DNA of 64,000 nt from Phoronis australis (lineage: Eukaryota > Phoronida > Phoronidae), in assembly GCA_002633005.1 (NCBI GenBank), contig NMRA01000497.1, forward strand, positions 208,883 through 272,882. Direction: 5' to 3'. Position 1 is the first letter of the stretch. Every line of letters starts with the position of its first letter. Shown here piece after piece: positions 48,561 through 60,176 of the stretch. The notes beneath the pieces are model-generated. The model saw nothing but the letters and a program-made list of their open reading frames with translations. It did not search any database and had not been told where the DNA came from. The translations under genes and the position numbers were made by a program.

Positions 48561-49744
48561 ATAAATGCGTGTGCGTATAAAATGGGTTATTCAACGGTTG
48601 TATACGTCAGGCTGGTTATGTGGTATAATAAGGGCTATTTACAACCCTATGGTGTAAAATGAAGCTTTATAAACGACCATTTTCTTCCTGCTTATACCCA
48701 AACACGGAGATCTGGAAATAGCCTGTCTTAAAACATTTCCTTATTGTGGTATAGATTTATTTCTTCCACGAAATTGAATAGTGACATCGTGCGCCATTAA
48801 ATTAATGTGGTTCATCTACTAAGGGTTGGCCAACATTCGTTAGCACACCTTCATTTGCCTATGTCCTGAACCATTCGTTTACAGATAAGTGTTGATTTCA
48901 ATCATGATCTGAAGAGGTAGCTTAACATACATTCTTATGACTGAGTAACCTCGTGAATCATCAAACGGGCGTTTATTCCTGCCAGAACTTGGGGTTGCAG
49001 TCATTGAGGATCGAGAGCACCTTCTGGCAAGGCATCAGCGGGCTATAGTGGAACCAACTCATCCTCAAACTGTGGACGATGAACCACTTTGAAGACCAGT
49101 CGTTGTACGTCATCTTGCACTGCGTTGACAACGGCATCAGTCACACCAAATGACATGAACTAAACACCACCCTCAAGGCATATATTTACAGAATCCACAG
49201 CAAATTTCAATACAGTACAATCGTTTGGTCCGCAGTAGTACTACGTTTACAATAACGAAGAGGCGTGAATACCGCCAGGGCCAGAATCAACTCCATGGCG
49301 GCTAAGATTGTTCTCAGTCATTCTGGATGCTACATCAGGTACCCTGACATTACAGCGGACGCCAGGTTGTTGTTTTTCGAGCCAGGTGGTTTCCACCTGT
49401 TGTGTTAAGGAAGCGACTTTTTCTCAAGGGTGCCTTAAAGGAATTCATTGCTCGCGGACCTCCGGTGTATGACCAATAGCTCTCTCAGTTATGTTTAGGT
49501 ATGAGTCTTCTAAATGGTAGCCTTGTTTGGGGCATATCACCATATTATACTGTTTAACTGCCCTTCTACATTTTCCCACGTCTCCTGTCACTCCTATTCG
49601 TCTCTGAATACAAGGGTCACGCACCCCACGCGGGCTGTGGTGGTGGACAGGATTATTCATCCATGAACAACCCTGCCCATGCGGCACAAATTGAGCCACA
49701 AAACCACGTTCATTGCAATATCTCTTTTTATCAGGTTGTTATAG

Positions 49745-49997
49745 CCCAGTTGGCTGTAATTGGTGTACCCACCTGGAACTTTATATGATTTTTGCCCATT
49801 TGGCAGTTTGTAATCATTAGGTATTCATTATCCAATCTGCCGCTTTGCCCGACCCACTTAGAAGGCAAATGGCCAGCACCCATTTGGTATTATGTACCCA
49901 TTTGGTACTACATTAACCTGTGCTACTCAGTATCCAATATTCAACTACACATTAGTTATCGTAAATGTTACCTCTTGTTATCAAAATACCCATCTGG
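49745..49997. repeat. Cluster of six CCCANNTGG palindromic motifs
   Basis: Matches at 49745, 49768, 49795, 49879, 49897 and 49989, of which three are CCCATTTGG. Could be a degenerate repeat or binding-site cluster. Confidence 0.5.
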
Positions 49998-50374
49998 TAC
50001 CTTCTGTGAAAACATTAAATGTACATGTAGAGCCGTGGCCCTGAACTTCGCAATACAACTAAAATATATATTAATCTCGTGTTATTTTACTTGTCCCAAA
50101 TTATCAAAACTCATTCGAGAAAAGGTCTCTTAAAAGTTTCTCAGAATTTATACACCTGTAAACCACCGATCTTGTTTCTAAGTCAATAAACAATGTATTT
50201 AGATTTAGTTGAATACATGAGTACATTTTATGATACCCTAAATGAATATCTGAATTTCATCAATATCATTGAGAAAGATTCTAGATTGGAAAAAAATTGT
50301 TTAGAGTACTTTTTGACTTTGGGAAACGGATGATTGAGATTATTTTAATTTCAGCTTGCATTTAAACTCATGCA

Positions 50375-51345
50375 GCCGATTTCATAAAGGTGGTTTAACA
50401 AAACCAAGTTTAAGACTTAAATCTGGTCTTCCTAAACCTGGTCTAATTTTAGACCTAACTTGCATTTCACCAACACGGTTTAAGAGTCTGAAAGCCTGGT
50501 TTTGCTAGACCAGAGAGCTGGTTCAGTAGAACCAGGTTTAAAGTATCAAAGACACCCCACTGTGTCGAGGTGGGTAAACCCAACAAAGAAACTATTGAAG
50601 TGCTTCAATGAAACCTTGATCACGTGGGTATAGAATGGCATACACCTGTAGAATCAGTGCAGACATTTATGACAAAGGTCTAAAAGCTTTTCTCATGAGG
50701 AAAAATGTAATTTGTGTGCCCAACACACACACATTAAAGAACATGCTCTTGATTAGATGTAACATGATAAATGCCCAAATTTATTTCCGTGTCATTTTAG
50801 TTTTTAGTTTTCGCGACCAAAGGGGTGGGGGCAAGACCACTTCCCGGCAACATTGAATCGGAAAACAGTGGAGGTGGACGATGACGCCCTGCTCGACCAG
50901 TCGTATTCTGAAGAATCCGCAGGACACACTCCAGCACATACTTGTCTACGCATAGGCGGATCCAGGGGGGTCAAGGGGTCCGGAGCCCCTTTTTTTCCCT
51001 TGATTTAATGATATCAAATCTATAATTTTCAAATTGTTGACTTGGTCCCCCCTTTCAAAAAGTCCTTGACCGTCCCCTCCCCTTTAAAAAATCCGGGATC
51101 CGCCCCTGTTACGTTTGATCTCGTGTTGTAGTAAACCTGAATAATGAAAATAGTCCATTTTCGCTCTAAAACTGCGTCGTAATTGCACACCGCGGCATCG
51201 TTCAGTTGTACCTATACCATGCAAGTCTGACATATTCAACAGTTAAATCTGGGTCTGACCAAATCTAAAGTTAAACATGGTTGAAGATCTTAATACAGGT
51301 CTAAAGAATATAGACCTCGTTGGTGAAATTCGTAGAGTAAACGCA
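50375..51345. mobile_element. Inverted-repeat element without coding capacity
   Basis: The left part (50375-50480) and the right part (51240-51345), reversed, share 'atttcaccaac' followed by related 'ggtct..agacct' blocks. The GGCGGATC element sits inside. Boundaries are approximate. Confidence 0.4.
50952..51110. mobile_element. Small inverted-repeat element (MITE-like, GGCGGATCC ends)
   Basis: The left end reads aggcggatccagggggg and the right end, reversed, reads aggggcggatcccgg; internal G-rich and C-rich arms can pair. About 159 bp, no open frame. Confidence 0.6.
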
Positions 51346-54300
51346 TATGTAAATCAGCTACTAACAAATCCGTTTTTAATAAAAACAGTTCATTAAAGCA
51401 GTTTTCGAAGGTGTGTTCGCAGATTTTTGACAGACAACCGAAAAAACACGGAGGACACGGTATCCCACGGCGTTTAGGGATAACACTCTGGAATTTTAGG
51501 AATTTATTTGTAGTTTGAACTGGCTGATATGGTTAATGAGTTAAACTGGAGCTCAAAAATCGCTGCAATATTTGTTTGTAATTGTAAGTATAATTACTGT
51601 ACAGTACATTAAGTACCTTAATCCGTTATACATGTACACTGTACAGAGTCATAAAAATCGGACCTCCGTCAATCTGATTGACATATACAAAAGTGAAGTT
51701 TAATCCCGTCATCAAACGACCTTCCAAGATGTGGCATTGTGTAACAAAAGGTGTACGATTTTTTAAACACCGGAATACATAGGTAATCGATTCCATCATT
51801 GTGAGCCGCTGTTTTTTTCAATAAAACACAAAATGGGTGACCGCGTGGGTGCAAACGACGGATCCCTTAAAATAGAAAGGTACATTACTTTAATAAAACA
51901 GAAAATTATCAGCAATTGGTAGTATTTGTCATGTTCTCGATTTTTAATAAGTGTCTTTTAATTTGTCTCAAGAAAAAACGAAGAACGAGAGTGACATAAC
52001 GCGCGAGTAGAGAAATATATATGTAATTTTGCATCGAATTTAATTTTAAACAATAGTAGATTAACATGGTCTGAAAAAGCTGCGCTTTAAAAACTTTCTC
52101 GACCTTTCGAATTACAAGCACAAAAGATATAGTGCAAATTTCCAAGTGTATTTACGCTATCTGTGCTGCAAGCAATTTAACCCTCTAACAATGATGTCCT
52201 GGCTAGGGCTCCTAAAGGGCAAATCAAGCAATAGTACTTGACAAATGTTCGCTTGAATTTTCTCTCCTCATCTTTCGCTGTCTTCGCCACTACCACCCAT
52301 TCCACGCATATACCAGTTACCACGGACTAACCCTGACGTCTGAAAAAGTTTTAGGGCGCCCCTGCCCCACCCCCGTTTCTTATGGCCCATTGTAAATGTT
52401 TAATTAGGCGGGAAACGTCCCGTGAATGACATCATTTTCATTGTTGGGCTATAGAATCGAACAAGTTTGGAGCCGTGAAAGAATGAAATACAAGCGAAGA
52501 AGTCCACCATTCACGGAAACTCTTGATGGATTTCATCGTGAGGTTGCCCAATATGCCTGGATACTTTTTATATTACTTGATTTATTATTATGTTGATTGT
52601 GTGTCGTGTTTGTTAAATTACTTGTTTTCAGGTTTGTGTGCTGCGTATATCACTGGACTTGTTATCGTGAATTTTGTGTCGTATATATAGTTTGATTTGT
52701 TATCTTGTATATTGCGTGGAGTATTTCAATTTACTTGTTATCATGTATAATGTCTGCCGTGTATAATAATTGACTTGTAACCGTGTATTATTGACTTAAT
52801 TTTCAGTGCTGTCATGTATAATATGTGTCGTGTCTATTAATTGACTTGTAATAACGTTTACTGTGTGTCTTGTTGACTTTTTATCATCTTTATTGTATAT
52901 CTTGCTTATTTACTGACCTGTTTTCATGATGATCCAATGTCGTGCATATTAAATGAATTGTCATCATCTACATTGTGTCCCTTGTAAATTTAATTTATTG
53001 TTATGATGTTTATTGTGTGTCGTGTTTAGTCTTTGACTTGTTATCATGTTTGTTATGTCTCGTGTATAGTAATTGACTTGTTATCATGTTTAATGTTTTC
53101 GTGTGTGTTAATTGACTGGTTGTCATGTTTATGGTGTCTCGTGCTTGATAATTCAATCTTTTGAATGTTTATTGTGTGTCTTGTTTATTAAATCACCTGT
53201 TTTCATGTTGATTGTGTGTCGTGCATATTAATGGATTTTTTATCACGTTCATTTCGTATCCTGTACATTTATTTTCATGTTCATTATTTGATTAGTCACA
53301 TTTACTGTGTGTTGTGTACATAAATTGACTTATTATCATTTCCATTGATTGAATTTCTATCATGTTCATTTTGTGTCGTGTATAACAATTCAATCTTTAT
53401 CATGGTTATTGCTTGTCTTGTTTAGTAATTGACCTGTTTGATTTTGATTGTGTGTCGTGCGTGTTAAATGATTGTTATTATGTTGATTGTTCGTCATGTA
53501 CATTAATTGACTTATCGTGTTCATTGTTTTTGGTGTAAATGAATTGACTTGTTATCATGTTTATTGTTTTCGTGTTTATTACATGACTTGTAAATTGTGA
53601 GTCGTGTTTGTTAATCGAATCTTTATACTATTTATTGTGTGTCTTGTTTATTACTTCACTTGTTTCCATGTTGATTACATGCCGTGCATATTAATGGATT
53701 CTATCATATTGATTGTGTGTCCTGTACATTAATTTACATTTGAACATGTTTGTTGTGCGTCGTGTATATTATTTGACCTGTCATGTTTACTGTGTGTCGA
53801 TAACATTAATTGACTTATGAATTATGTTCATTGTTTTTCAAGTATATTGATTGAATTTTTATCATGTTCATATTGTGTCGTGTATATAAATTGACTTGAT
53901 ATTATGTTGATTGTGTGTCATATACCACAGTTGTCTTGTTTATTATTTTTCTGTTTGTATTAATAGAGCTGTTATCATGTGTATTTTCTGTCGTGTTTGT
54001 AAATTGACATATTAATTGTATGTCGTGTATATTAATTGACATTTTGTCATATTTATTGTGTGTCGTATTATTTGATTTGTCATGTTTACTCTGTGTCGGG
54101 AATGTTAATTGACTTGTTAGAAAATTCATTTTTTGGTGTCTAGTGATTGATATCTGATCATGTTCATTGTGTTTCGTGTATCTTAATTGACTTGATATCA
54201 TGTTTATTAAGTGTCGTGTGTAATAATTTATTGTGTCGTGTATATTAATTGACTTTTGATCATGTTCATTGTTTTCGTGTGTATTAATTGTTATATTTTT

Positions 54301-54977
54301 GTGTGTCGTGCATACTATTTGGTTGCTGTCGTGTTCATTGTGTGTCCTGTACACTAAATTACATTTGATTACGTTTATTATGTGTCGTGTATGTTTACTT
54401 GACTTCTTATTATGTTCATTGTTTGATTTTGAGTATGTGCTGTGTCAGGTATATTAATTGACTTGTTTAATGTTTCGTTTATTGTATGGCTTGTAAATTA
54501 ATTGACTTGTTTTATGTTAATTGTCGAGCATATTAACTGCCTTGTCATAATGTATATTGTGTTCCGTGTGTAATTATTTACCTGTTATGATGTTTTTCAT
54601 GTGTTGTGTTTATTATTTGACTTGATATCATGTTTAATATGTCTCATGTAAAGTAAATGACTTGTTATCATATTTATTGGGTGTCGTGTATAATAATTGA
54701 TTTTTATTGTGTGTCGTGTATATTAATTGATTTTTATAATGTTTATTGTTTTTGTGCATTAGTTTTTACCATATTGATTGTGTGTCGAGTTTAATAATTA
54801 AGTGTTTTCATTTTTATTATTTGTCGTGAATATTAATTGACTTGTTATTATTTTTCATTTCGTGTCGCCTATACAGATTGTGTTTTTGTCATTTTTATTG
54901 TGCGTCTTTTATATTGACTTCCTATGTTGAAAACTGTGTGCCGCGTATATCAATTAATATTTCTCTATGAGATTTAC

Positions 54978-55050
54978 ATGTAGAAGACTACAGACGGCGG
55001 CTGCAAGAACATGAAATAGGTAAGACGGCGGCTGCAAGAACATGAAATAG
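54978..55050 (+). repeat. 42-nt GC-rich unit 1 plus partial copy
   Basis: Full unit 54978-55019 and a truncated second copy to 55050. Core 'agacggcggctgcaagaaca', ends in AATAG|gtaag. The acceptor side is degraded. Confidence 0.7.
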
Positions 55051-55204
55051 GTAAAACATTGAGTGGCCTAAATTGTCAGTGTTACCATGTACTTCGTATT
55101 TATTAGTTGTCTTGTTATCATGTATATTGCATGGTGTATTTTAATTGACTTGCTATCATGTATACTGTGTTCCACGTACTTCAATTGACTTATTCCTCTT
55201 TCAG

Positions 55205-55246
55205 ATTAAGAAGACTAGAGATGGTGGCCGTCAGGACATCAAACAG
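55205..55246 (+). repeat. 42-nt exon-like unit 2
   Basis: Preceded by ttcctctttcag and followed by gtcaag. One frame is open, starting Leu-Arg-Arg-Leu and containing Val-Arg-Thr-Ser-Asn. Confidence 0.65.
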
Positions 55247-55516
55247 GTCAAGTATTCAGTTGAAATGATTTGTGAGTACTATCATGTGTCGTGTCTATAA
55301 ATTGAATTGTTATCATGTTTACTGTTTGTCGTGTGTATTGAATAAATTGTTAATCATATTTGTTTTGTGTCACGTATAGTAACTGGCTTGTCGTGCTTAC
55401 TGTCTGTCGTGTATCTTAATTGACTCGTCATCTTTAATGTGTGTCGTGTATATTAAATGACATGTTATCATATATTTTGTGTGTCGTGTAAAATGATTGA
55501 TTTTGTCCTCTTTAAG

Positions 55517-55558
55517 TTTAAGAAGATGACAGACGGCGGCCGCCAGGACATCAAATAG
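55517..55558 (+). repeat. 42-nt exon-like unit 3
   Basis: Preceded by tcctctttaag and followed by gtgaagt. Core 'cggcggccgccaggacatca'. The frame open in unit 2 has a TGA here. Confidence 0.65.
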
Positions 55559-56073
55559 GTGAAGTATTCAATTAATTAAATTGTCAGTGTTCACATTTAT
55601 ATCATATGCCGTGTCCATTAATTGACTTCTTACCATGTTTACTGTATTTCGAGTACATTAAATAACCTGTTCACAGGTTTATTGTAGGTCTTGTTTTTTA
55701 ATTGACCTGTTTTCTTTTTGATTGTTTGCCGTGCACATTAAATGAGTTGTTGTCAATTTTATTGTGTCCCGTAAAACTTAATCTCTTTGTTATCATGATT
55801 ATTGAGTGTCGTGTACATTAATTGCCTTGTTATCATGTTCATTACGTGCCATGTATATCAATTGATTTATTAATATTTTAATCATGTGTCGTGTTCATTA
55901 ATTGACTTGTTATCATGTTTATTTTGTGTCGTGAATATTATTTGACTTGTTATTATATTTATAGTGTGTCATTTATATGAATTGATGTGTTATCATGTTC
56001 ATTGTTTGTCGTTTATATTGACTTCGTATCTTGTTATTGTGTGGCGTGTATGTCAACTTATGTTCCTCTTCAG

Positions 56074-56115
56074 ATTAGGAAGACTACAGGCGGCGGCCGC
56101 CAACCCTAGAAATAG
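56074..56115 (+). repeat. 42-nt exon-like unit 4
   Basis: Preceded by ttcctcttcag and followed by gtaaag. Core 'ggcggcggccgccaacccta'. Open in the same frame as unit 2. Confidence 0.65.
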
Positions 56116-56300
56116 GTAAAGTATCCAATGGCTTAAATTGTCAGTGTTATCATGTATATTTTTTCGTGTATATTATTTGACTTGTTATCATAAATAATGT
56201 GTCGTGTATATTATTTGATTTGTTTTCATTTATATTGTGTTATCTATTTTCATTGACTTGTTATCATGTAGGTTATATATAGTGTATATTATTTGACTTG

Positions 56301-56338
56301 ACGACAGACGGCGGCCGCCTGGAAATGAAATGTGTGAG
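56301..56338 (+). repeat. Degenerate 42-nt unit 5
   Basis: Retains 'cagacggcggccgcc' but has lost the acceptor-like flank. Confidence 0.55.
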
Positions 56339-56863
56339 GTATTCAATTAGTTAAATTGTCAGTATTATCATGAATACTATGTACCGTGTATACTAATTGA
56401 TTTGTTGTCATGTTCATTCTGCGTCGTGTATATTAATTGTCCCGTTATCATGTTTATTGCGTCATGTGCATTAGTTATCTGATCATGTCTCTTATGTGTC
56501 GGATGTATTAATTATGTTATCATGTTGATGATGTGTGGTGTGTATCAATTGGCCTGACAGCATGTTTATTTTGTGTCGAGTATATTAATTGACTTATCAT
56601 TTTTGCTTGTCGTGTTGATGAATTGACTTGTGTTCATGTTTATTGTATTTCTTGTATAATAACTGGCTTATTATCATGTTCATTGTGTAACTCTAAATAG
56701 GTCAAGCTTTCAATAGCTTAAATTGTCAGTATTATCATGTATATGTTGTGCCGTATATAATATTTGACTTGTTATCATGTATATTGTGTGCCGTGTATGT
56801 TGAGTGACGTGTTGTCATGTATACTGTGTTGCGTGTATATTAATTGACTTATTGCTGTTTAAG

Positions 56864-56905
56864 CTTAAGAAGACAAGAGACTGCGGCACCTGCGACACAA
56901 AGTAG
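56864..56905 (+). repeat. 42-nt exon-like unit 6 at the satellite end
   Basis: Preceded by ttgctgtttaag, ends AAGTAG and is followed by gccaag, so the donor-like GT is lost. The satellite stops here. Confidence 0.6.
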
Positions 56906-57489
56906 GCCAAGATGTAGGGAAAAGATTTTCTCTTCCCAGAGAAAATATCAGTGAGAGTTTATCTTTTGTCATGCGCACGTGTTTCGTCACCTCAGAAACA
57001 CGTTGCGTGTTTTACTATAATCACGTACTATACCCTTGATTGAAATTGTATGCTTTTTGGTCCATTTGATGTATTGTACTTACTATGGAAAGGTATTCTG
57101 CGCCTGTGAATTTGATATCAATCAAAACGAATAACATTTCTGGTTTTAGCCTGTTTAGCTGCCACTTCACTAAACTGAAAAACATTGGGTCAGGTTTGAT
57201 AGTATTTATGCTTGGAAAGCCTTCAAAAATATAACTCTTTCCTTTGGAAACAATACGAAATACATTCGAAGTTAAATTGTCTTTATATTTCTGCTAATGT
57301 ACTTTGTGAGAGATTTTTACCGTGACCTTTTTGCAGTGTGTGTTGTAATAAATTGAGGTGGGTGATTGTTAAGTTACTTAAAGTTGCTGAACTCTGGTTT
57401 CTTTGGAAAATATAGAAATATTACCAAAAGGTCGGGTGTAACTCAGTCTTCTAACAATGATAGAGGGAAAACATATAACCAGTCTTAAG

Positions 57490-57516
57490 AAAAGCCGTTG
57501 TCAGAGAACGGCTTTT
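57490..57516. other. Perfect 10-bp hairpin
   Basis: AAAAGCCGTT and AACGGCTTTT around a 7-base loop. No role assigned. Confidence 0.6.
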
Positions 57517-57659
57517 AAATTTTTCGAACACAAGACTGAAGTGGTAAATAACAAAGGACGCAGCAACTTTAAATCCAAAATTTGATACTCACGTTTGAGC
57601 ACATTGACTCACTACCAAAACAACTGTTGAATTGCAAACTAACTATTGAACAATCACCC

Positions 57660-57728
57660 GGTGTCATGATACAAGGTAGCAGGCATGTCTTTGACATGAG
57701 GTTCTGGGTTCAAGTCCCAGTGACCCCT
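57660..57728 (+). tRNA. tRNA-Gln(TTG)-like sequence, probably a pseudogene or SINE head
   Basis: An intact T-arm (CTGGGTTCAAGTCCCAG), an anticodon arm CATGTC-TTTGACATG with TTG in the loop, and an acceptor stem with one mismatch (GGTGTCA against TGACCCC). The D-arm is poor. Confidence 0.45.
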
Positions 57729-59140
57729 ACATTCCGATAGAAAGTTTGCTTTCAACATCCAGAGCCTGTTTTGAATACTAAGCAGAAGACACAAGTCTAT
57801 GATATACTACTGGATGATGTGAATCGGTAATACCATCATTTTCGAATGTTTTTCAAAATTAGTCACCGAATGGTCACTTCATTGCTTAATACGCATGATT
57901 TCTCACATAGGTGCGCTGCTAAAACTTAACATATGCGTTATTTATCTCTTCCAGTAGCATTGGTTTAGCCATTAAACAAGAACTGACTGCGAATGGCCAT
58001 CTCTCCACTGTGCTTCAAGGTGACTTCCTTGAAACCTCCAAAGACTATTCTCTCAGCCGAATAACGAGCAAAAGCCCACAATAATTCTCACTTTTGTTGA
58101 CACGGAATGTCTTAATGTGATTTCGAAATTATACCAAGCAACTAGAGTATTTTTGCAAATAACTTGACGGTGCTTTCTTGGGTCAGGACACGAAAAATAC
58201 GTTATTTTTACACTGTATAATTTACTAAAATTTCTCATAGCAAACTTGTGTTGGTTCGTTTGGTGAACTTATCCAACTCGATGCGTATTGTTTTTTTAAT
58301 AGTTCTGCTATTTACTTTTGTCACTATAAAGGTAATGTAGTTCATTTTGTATTGTATTGTGCCATACCATTGTGCCATACGAGCACACTTAATCTGTTCT
58401 TGCAAAGGTCTTGGGTCTGAGCTGGGAACCAATACCTTGGTCTATATTCACAAAACACATAAATCCGAAACCACCTTAACTCCCATTGAAGACTCGTCGC
58501 CTATCCTTGGCACCACCTTATATTCGAAGTATTGGAAAAGCCTGTCGCGATGTGCAGTAACTTATAAAAACGTATACTTAATGTTAAAATTGTAATTGTT
58601 TATTTGAAGATTAATAAAATTGCTATTGAGTTTGTGATTATGTTTGTTATTTTATCATTGTGATTGGGTATAATTGTATATGCAGCACAGGAAACAGTGA
58701 CTCGGTGACGAGGTCTACTGCACATGTGGGGATATTTTCTTGGGTACGTAATGGGTAGCCGTTTATTGTTGAAAGCATGTATGCAAATGGCAGTACTGCC
58801 AAGAAAACTCTGTTTCTATGCATAATATATCCTGCGTATGAATGTATAACGTCACAATCATGCCCGCTATGAAACCGTTATTAATAATTATTGTGACATC
58901 GTTATAAACTACAATTACATGGTCTCCTACGTTTATTTTATTCATGTTAAAGACAATTTCCACCATTTTAAATGGTTGGGAAATCGCATGCCACTTTTCT
59001 TTTTGCAAATGTGGCCCCAGTTCACATCTCGCACAAAAATTCTCAGTAATCGTTATTTATCCTATACGCGTGAGAGTATGACCATGAAATACGGGTCTTA
59101 TTGTGAGGTTTGATATGGAAGACCTACATGTACTTTTCCG

Positions 59141-59160
59141 TATTCAACGCGCGTTGAATA
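59141..59160. repeat. Perfect 20-bp palindrome
   Basis: TATTCAACGCGCGTTGAATA, followed at about 59170-59195 by an imperfect second copy. Confidence 0.85.
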
Positions 59161-60176
59161 TGGTTTTTCCGTATTCAACGAGCGTTTAATATGGATGCCT
59201 TCTTTCTCGCCAAAATTCCATCCTGAACACACAATACACTAAAGTTGGTAGAAACATGACTATGTATATAGCATCACTTTGGATTCAGCTCCGTGCGCAA
59301 TATTTTCAAATGCCAATACTAAGATATGAGTTAAATAAAAATATCGTTAACAATGTTTCTTAATATACCGTGAAATTTTGTCCCTAAGTGGAACACTTAA
59401 ATCACAAAAAGTATCGAACTTGCAACAATATATTTGGGATTAGGAAAACAACATATATTACAAAGGGGAAACTTCCTTTTGGTCACTTATTGCACTACAC
59501 AAGTTGAGGTTCTTTACGGTCAAATATGAGTCAATTCGTTCTCAAAACAATCAAAATACGTCGAGCTCAAAAGCAAAATTGCAACTTCAGTAAACACTGT
59601 ATTTTTGTCAATTTTGCGACAAATTTCTGAATACTTTCTACCTAAAAATGATAAGAACCGGGCGCAAGGAGCATTTTTAAAAAGCGTCTGAACGTGCATC
59701 AGCCAAAACGTCTGGGTGTCCTGCACAGATATCACTCAACGAATTCAAGAAAAATCGTCAGAAATGTAAGCAAACTTTAACTTAGAAATAGATTTAGCTC
59801 AGACTCTGACGAAAATACCGAAATTAGTAGATGTGCACCCCAAGCTTGTAGCTGCTGTCAAATACAACTTGATTGCCGTGTCATGCAGGCTGCAAAAATT
59901 CATTCATAAAATTTTTGCGTGCACGTACATGTATACGTGTCCCACGAACTGAAACCACTGGTATAAACACGTACGTTGTATAACCTATACATATAAGTTC
60001 CGCGTCATTTTAGCAGATAAGGCATTTGATTATTTGATTGATTGAGGTAATCCTTACAGAGGGCGCTAGTGTACATGTGTAGTTACTTTAAATTAACCTG
60101 GTCAGTCATGTCAAATAAATGGAAGAAAAGAAGAGGTTTACCTTAACGATTATTTATATTCCCTCAAACTTAACTC

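Larger units (their letters stand above)
45219..52579. other. Intergenic repeat-rich region
   Basis: No supported gene. Holds a tRNA-Ser-like segment, R3 repeat stretches (47440-48560), a cluster of CCCANNTGG motifs (49745-49997), an inverted-repeat region (50375-51345) and a small GGCGGATC element. The frame at 46168-46416 with a nearby AATAAA is not convincing. Confidence 0.5.
52580..56855. repeat. Degenerate satellite, period about 40 bp
   Basis: About 4.3 kb built from roughly 100 diverged copies of a unit containing 'tgtgtcgtgtatattaattg' and then 'acttgttatcatgtttat'. The period is not a multiple of three and the copies carry stops, so frames such as 53902-54354 minus are not genes. 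Interrupted by the 42-nt GC-rich units listed next. Confidence 0.9.

Noticed and set aside
48950-49440. Possible remnant of a coding element
   Set aside because: Several partly open frames with many stops; I could not match any to a transposase or other family.
52483-52596. Short basic-hydrophobic frame just before the satellite
   Set aside because: Only 37 codons and runs into satellite sequence.
53902-54354. 150-codon minus-strand frame with an Asn-Glu-His-Asp repeat
   Set aside because: Chance opening of the 40-bp satellite; the period is not divisible by three and neighbouring copies have stops.
58347-58595. Possible terminal exon followed by AATAAA near 58614
   Set aside because: One plausible acceptor, but no upstream exon, no recognisable sequence and no conservation evidence.
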